Source: Myxococcales bacterium (lineage in GTDB: Bacteria; Myxococcota; Myxococcia; Myxococcales; Myxococcaceae). Taken from it: DNA of 64,000 bases. Positions 62,089 through 64,000 of this stretch are shown piece by piece. The notes under the pieces were generated by a model. That model saw only the letters and a list, made by a program, of their open reading frames with translations. It ran no database searches and was not told the DNA's origin. The stretch covers positions 1 to 64,000 of the forward strand of contig JAUXRI010000044.1 in the NCBI GenBank assembly GCA_030681895.1. The letters run 5' to 3'. The translations under genes and the position numbers were made by a program. Position 1 is the stretch's first letter, and the number at the start of each line of letters is the position of its first letter.

Positions 62089-63971
62089 TCGGTGATCCTC
62101 CACCCGAAGACGAGCGCACCCGTCGCGTCTCGCCACTCGAGCGGCACCAACTGAAACGGCGTGAAGGCCGACGGGGCTTCGACCTGAGGCGGCTGAAACG
62201 GCCAGGGCAGGGGATCCGACGGGGCCAATCGCAACGAGCCCGCGAACGCCGAGTGGCCCAGTTCGAGGGCGCGCGTCTCGGCGCCGGGTCCACCACTCGA
62301 GCCGAGCGCTTCGAGCAACGACTGCACCCGGCCAGCGAGCTCGCGCGCGTTGCGTTCCGTCGTCTTCGCGACTCCGGGCTCCGACGCGAGCAGGTCGAGC
62401 AGGCCGATGAGCTGGCTCAACAGCACCCGGTTCGCACGCCGCACCTCGGCTTCGTCACGCTCCAGGGTGTCGACCAGCTGCTTGGTGAACCGCAGCGTCT
62501 CGTACGGGCCGTCCTTCGCGCCCGCGCGCAGCACCGCCACCAGCTCGCCCGCCTTTCCATGCGCGAGGAGCGACAGCCGGTTCACCTTCTCGTCGAACGA
62601 TCCTCCGCGCTGCACGCTCGCAGAGAGCCGATCGAACGACTTCGCGTCGCCTCGCAGCGCCGCGGCCCAGATGAGATCTTCGATGATCGGGTTGAAGTCC
62701 TGCCGGGGCACCAGCGCCTTCAGCGTCGCGAGCACGTCTGCGCTCGTCTCGTAGCGGCTGAGCACGTACGACAGCCACCGCCTCGCCAGCGCGTGCACCG
62801 TGGACGAAGCCTTCGATGCATCGGAGTGCGCGAGCGCGAACGCGAAGCTGCGCAGCGAATCGCCCAGTGCACCTCGCTCCAGCTGTCTCGTCCCACGATG
62901 CAGCGCGATGACCGACCGCTCCTTGAAACCGGAGTCCTCTCCCAGCGCGAGCAGCCGCTCTCCACGCGCACCTTCAGTGACCAGCTCGCGGTCCTTCTCC
63001 ATCGCGAGCGTCCCGATCCACCCCATCGCTTCCGCGCCCTCGTTCCTGGTCACCAGCGCGTCGATGATGCCGAGCGTGAGGGTGTTGAGCGCATCTCCAT
63101 CGCGCGCGTGAGGCCGAGCGTTCGCGAAGAGGAACTCGCGGCGCGTCTTGCTCAAGGTGAGCCACTCCGACGGCGTCCACGACAGGGTGCGCTCGAGGAA
63201 GGCGACCTGCTTCGGCTCAGTGAGCGCGTTGGCCGCCTGAAGGCCTGCCTGCTTCGCCGCTCCCGACGACATGTTCGCGCCACGCACTGCAGACGACGCG
63301 TCGATGGCGACCTCCTGCTTTCGCTGGCTGCGCAGCCGGGTCAGCGCGAGATCAAGATCGAAGATGCGCGCCTCGACCGCGGCCATCGTCGTCACCTGAT
63401 CGCGCTTCACCGTCGTGAGAGACTTCACCAACAGCCGGCGGAGCAGCTGCCCCGAGATGAGGCGATCGTTCAGATCCTCCAGCGGATTGAGCCCGTTCTC
63501 GAACAGCGAGATCACCGGCGTGAAGCAGGTCGTCTGAGAAAACGAGACCGACTGCAGCTCTTCTTCGTCGAGCACGTCGGCCAACGAGATGAGCCGCTGC
63601 TGCCGCCCGACCTCGAACGCCTCGTAGGGCGTGGGGAGATCGTCTGGCTGCTTCGCGGTCAAGACGTGGTTGTGCAACCCCAGCGGCCACAGGCCCGCGC
63701 CGCGCTCGTCATCGTCGCGCGCCATGCCGTCCTGGCAGATGCCCATCGCGCCGGTCGCGGCCCAGAGAAGCGAACGAAAGGCCGGCTCCTGCGTGCCCGG
63801 CTTCCCGTCATCCGTCAGGCCGTTGTGCACCAGCCACAGCGTCAACACCTCGGCGGGCCGCCGCTGCCGCTGCGCGATGCGCGCGTTGTAGAAGACGATC
63901 GTCTGCTTCGGGAGCGGCTCGGGCGGCGTCGGCTCGGCGCTCAACACCGAGAGCAGCAGCGCCCAGGTCAC
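62085..63971 (-). CDS. Large exported protein of unknown function
   Basis: 628 residues from GTG 63971 (GGAG 7 bases upstream). A short N-terminal signal (VTWALLLSVLSAEP) is likely. The body is helical, with TPR-like spacing (RSVIALHRGTRQLERGALGDSLRSFAFALAHSD), and ends with a beta-rich tail. The stop overlaps the start of the AgmX-like gene, so the two act together. A motility or envelope role is suggested only by that pairing. Confidence 0.65.
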   Translation of the reverse strand: MTWALLLSVLSAEPTPPEPLPKQTIVFYNARIAQRQRRPAEVLTLWLVHNGLTDDGKPGTQEPAFRSLLWAATGAMGICQDGMARDDDERGAGLWPLGLHNHVLTAKQPDDLPTPYEAFEVGRQQRLISLADVLDEEELQSVSFSQTTCFTPVISLFENGLNPLEDLNDRLISGQLLRRLLVKSLTTVKRDQVTTMAAVEARIFDLDLALTRLRSQRKQEVAIDASSAVRGANMSSGAAKQAGLQAANALTEPKQVAFLERTLSWTPSEWLTLSKTRREFLFANARPHARDGDALNTLTLGIIDALVTRNEGAEAMGWIGTLAMEKDRELVTEGARGERLLALGEDSGFKERSVIALHRGTRQLERGALGDSLRSFAFALAHSDASKASSTVHALARRWLSYVLSRYETSADVLATLKALVPRQDFNPIIEDLIWAAALRGDAKSFDRLSASVQRGGSFDEKVNRLSLLAHGKAGELVAVLRAGAKDGPYETLRFTKQLVDTLERDEAEVRRANRVLLSQLIGLLDLLASEPGVAKTTERNARELAGRVQSLLEALGSSGGPGAETRALELGHSAFAGSLRLAPSDPLPWPFQPPQVEAPSAFTPFQLVPLEWRDATGALVFGWRITE

Positions 63972-64000
63972 AGCGAGGCTCCGACGCCGAGCGAGAGCTC
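63968..64000 (-). CDS. 3' end of a further gene (rest outside window)
   Basis: The last ten codons read ELSLGVGASL and stop TGA at 63970-63968, overlapping the GTG of the next gene (GTGA), the coupling seen many times here. The hydrophobic alternating end suits an outer-membrane barrel. Only 33 bases are visible, so the call is tentative. Confidence 0.4.
   Translation of the reverse strand, partial: ELSLGVGASL

Overview
The window is dense, high-GC bacterial chromosome with no rRNA, tRNA or CRISPR array that I could find. Gene style points to a myxobacterium or close relative (Myxococcota); this is an inference. The reasons are many lipoproteins with Cys-rich, EGF-like, MopE-like or Gly/Ser-rich segments, a receiver/coiled-coil/DUF4388-like/J-like protein of myxobacterial type, an AgmX/PglI-like protein, frequent GTG starts, and many GTGA or ATGA stop/start overlaps. 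Long antisense open frames mirror most genes and were treated as high-GC shadows.

Left end (1-3.7 kb): the 3' part of an Rhs polymorphic-toxin locus. The window opens inside the Rhs core of a first toxin, followed by its candidate immunity gene. A second, displaced Rhs core tip follows with a different C-terminus, an HNH-type nuclease, and its own candidate immunity gene. A decayed open frame with an in-frame stop ends the array.

3.7-13.7 kb: two surface lipoproteins face each other. Next comes a leftward operon of an ECF-like sigma factor, a one-helix anti-sigma-like protein, a TPR-CHAT protease-like lipoprotein and a ketopantoate-reductase-like enzyme, joined mostly by overlapping stop/start codons. 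A 48-residue peptide gene is divergent from it.

13.7-35.7 kb: mostly housekeeping. Amino-sugar and wall precursor genes are glmU, glmS and alr. DNA repair genes are recQ, radC and nth. Others are cinA, pssA, an HU protein with a clear terminator, an M23 peptidase lipoprotein, a TetR regulator with a palindrome upstream, and def. Lipoproteins, alpha/beta hydrolases and outer-membrane proteins are interspersed.

35.7-53.5 kb: a 1018-residue receiver/coiled-coil/DUF4388-like/J-like protein, a beta-propeller-like lipoprotein, an SGNH hydrolase with a coiled-coil insert, a 44-codon gene, priA, an outer-membrane protein followed by a PanE-like enzyme, a hotdog thioesterase and a VWA lipoprotein, then small secreted and cytosolic proteins.

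53.6-61.4 kb is the most unusual part. A family 2 glycosyltransferase is translationally coupled to an 836-residue protein that appears to fuse an aminoglycoside-phosphotransferase-like kinase, a SelO-like protein AMPylase domain and a Pol-beta-type nucleotidyltransferase. A radical SAM/SPASM-like gene converges on it, overlapping by 6 bp. Then come an Omp85 protein coupled to a CPBP membrane protease and a SAM methyltransferase. The right edge holds an AgmX/PglI-like protein, a 628-residue unknown and the last codons of another gene.
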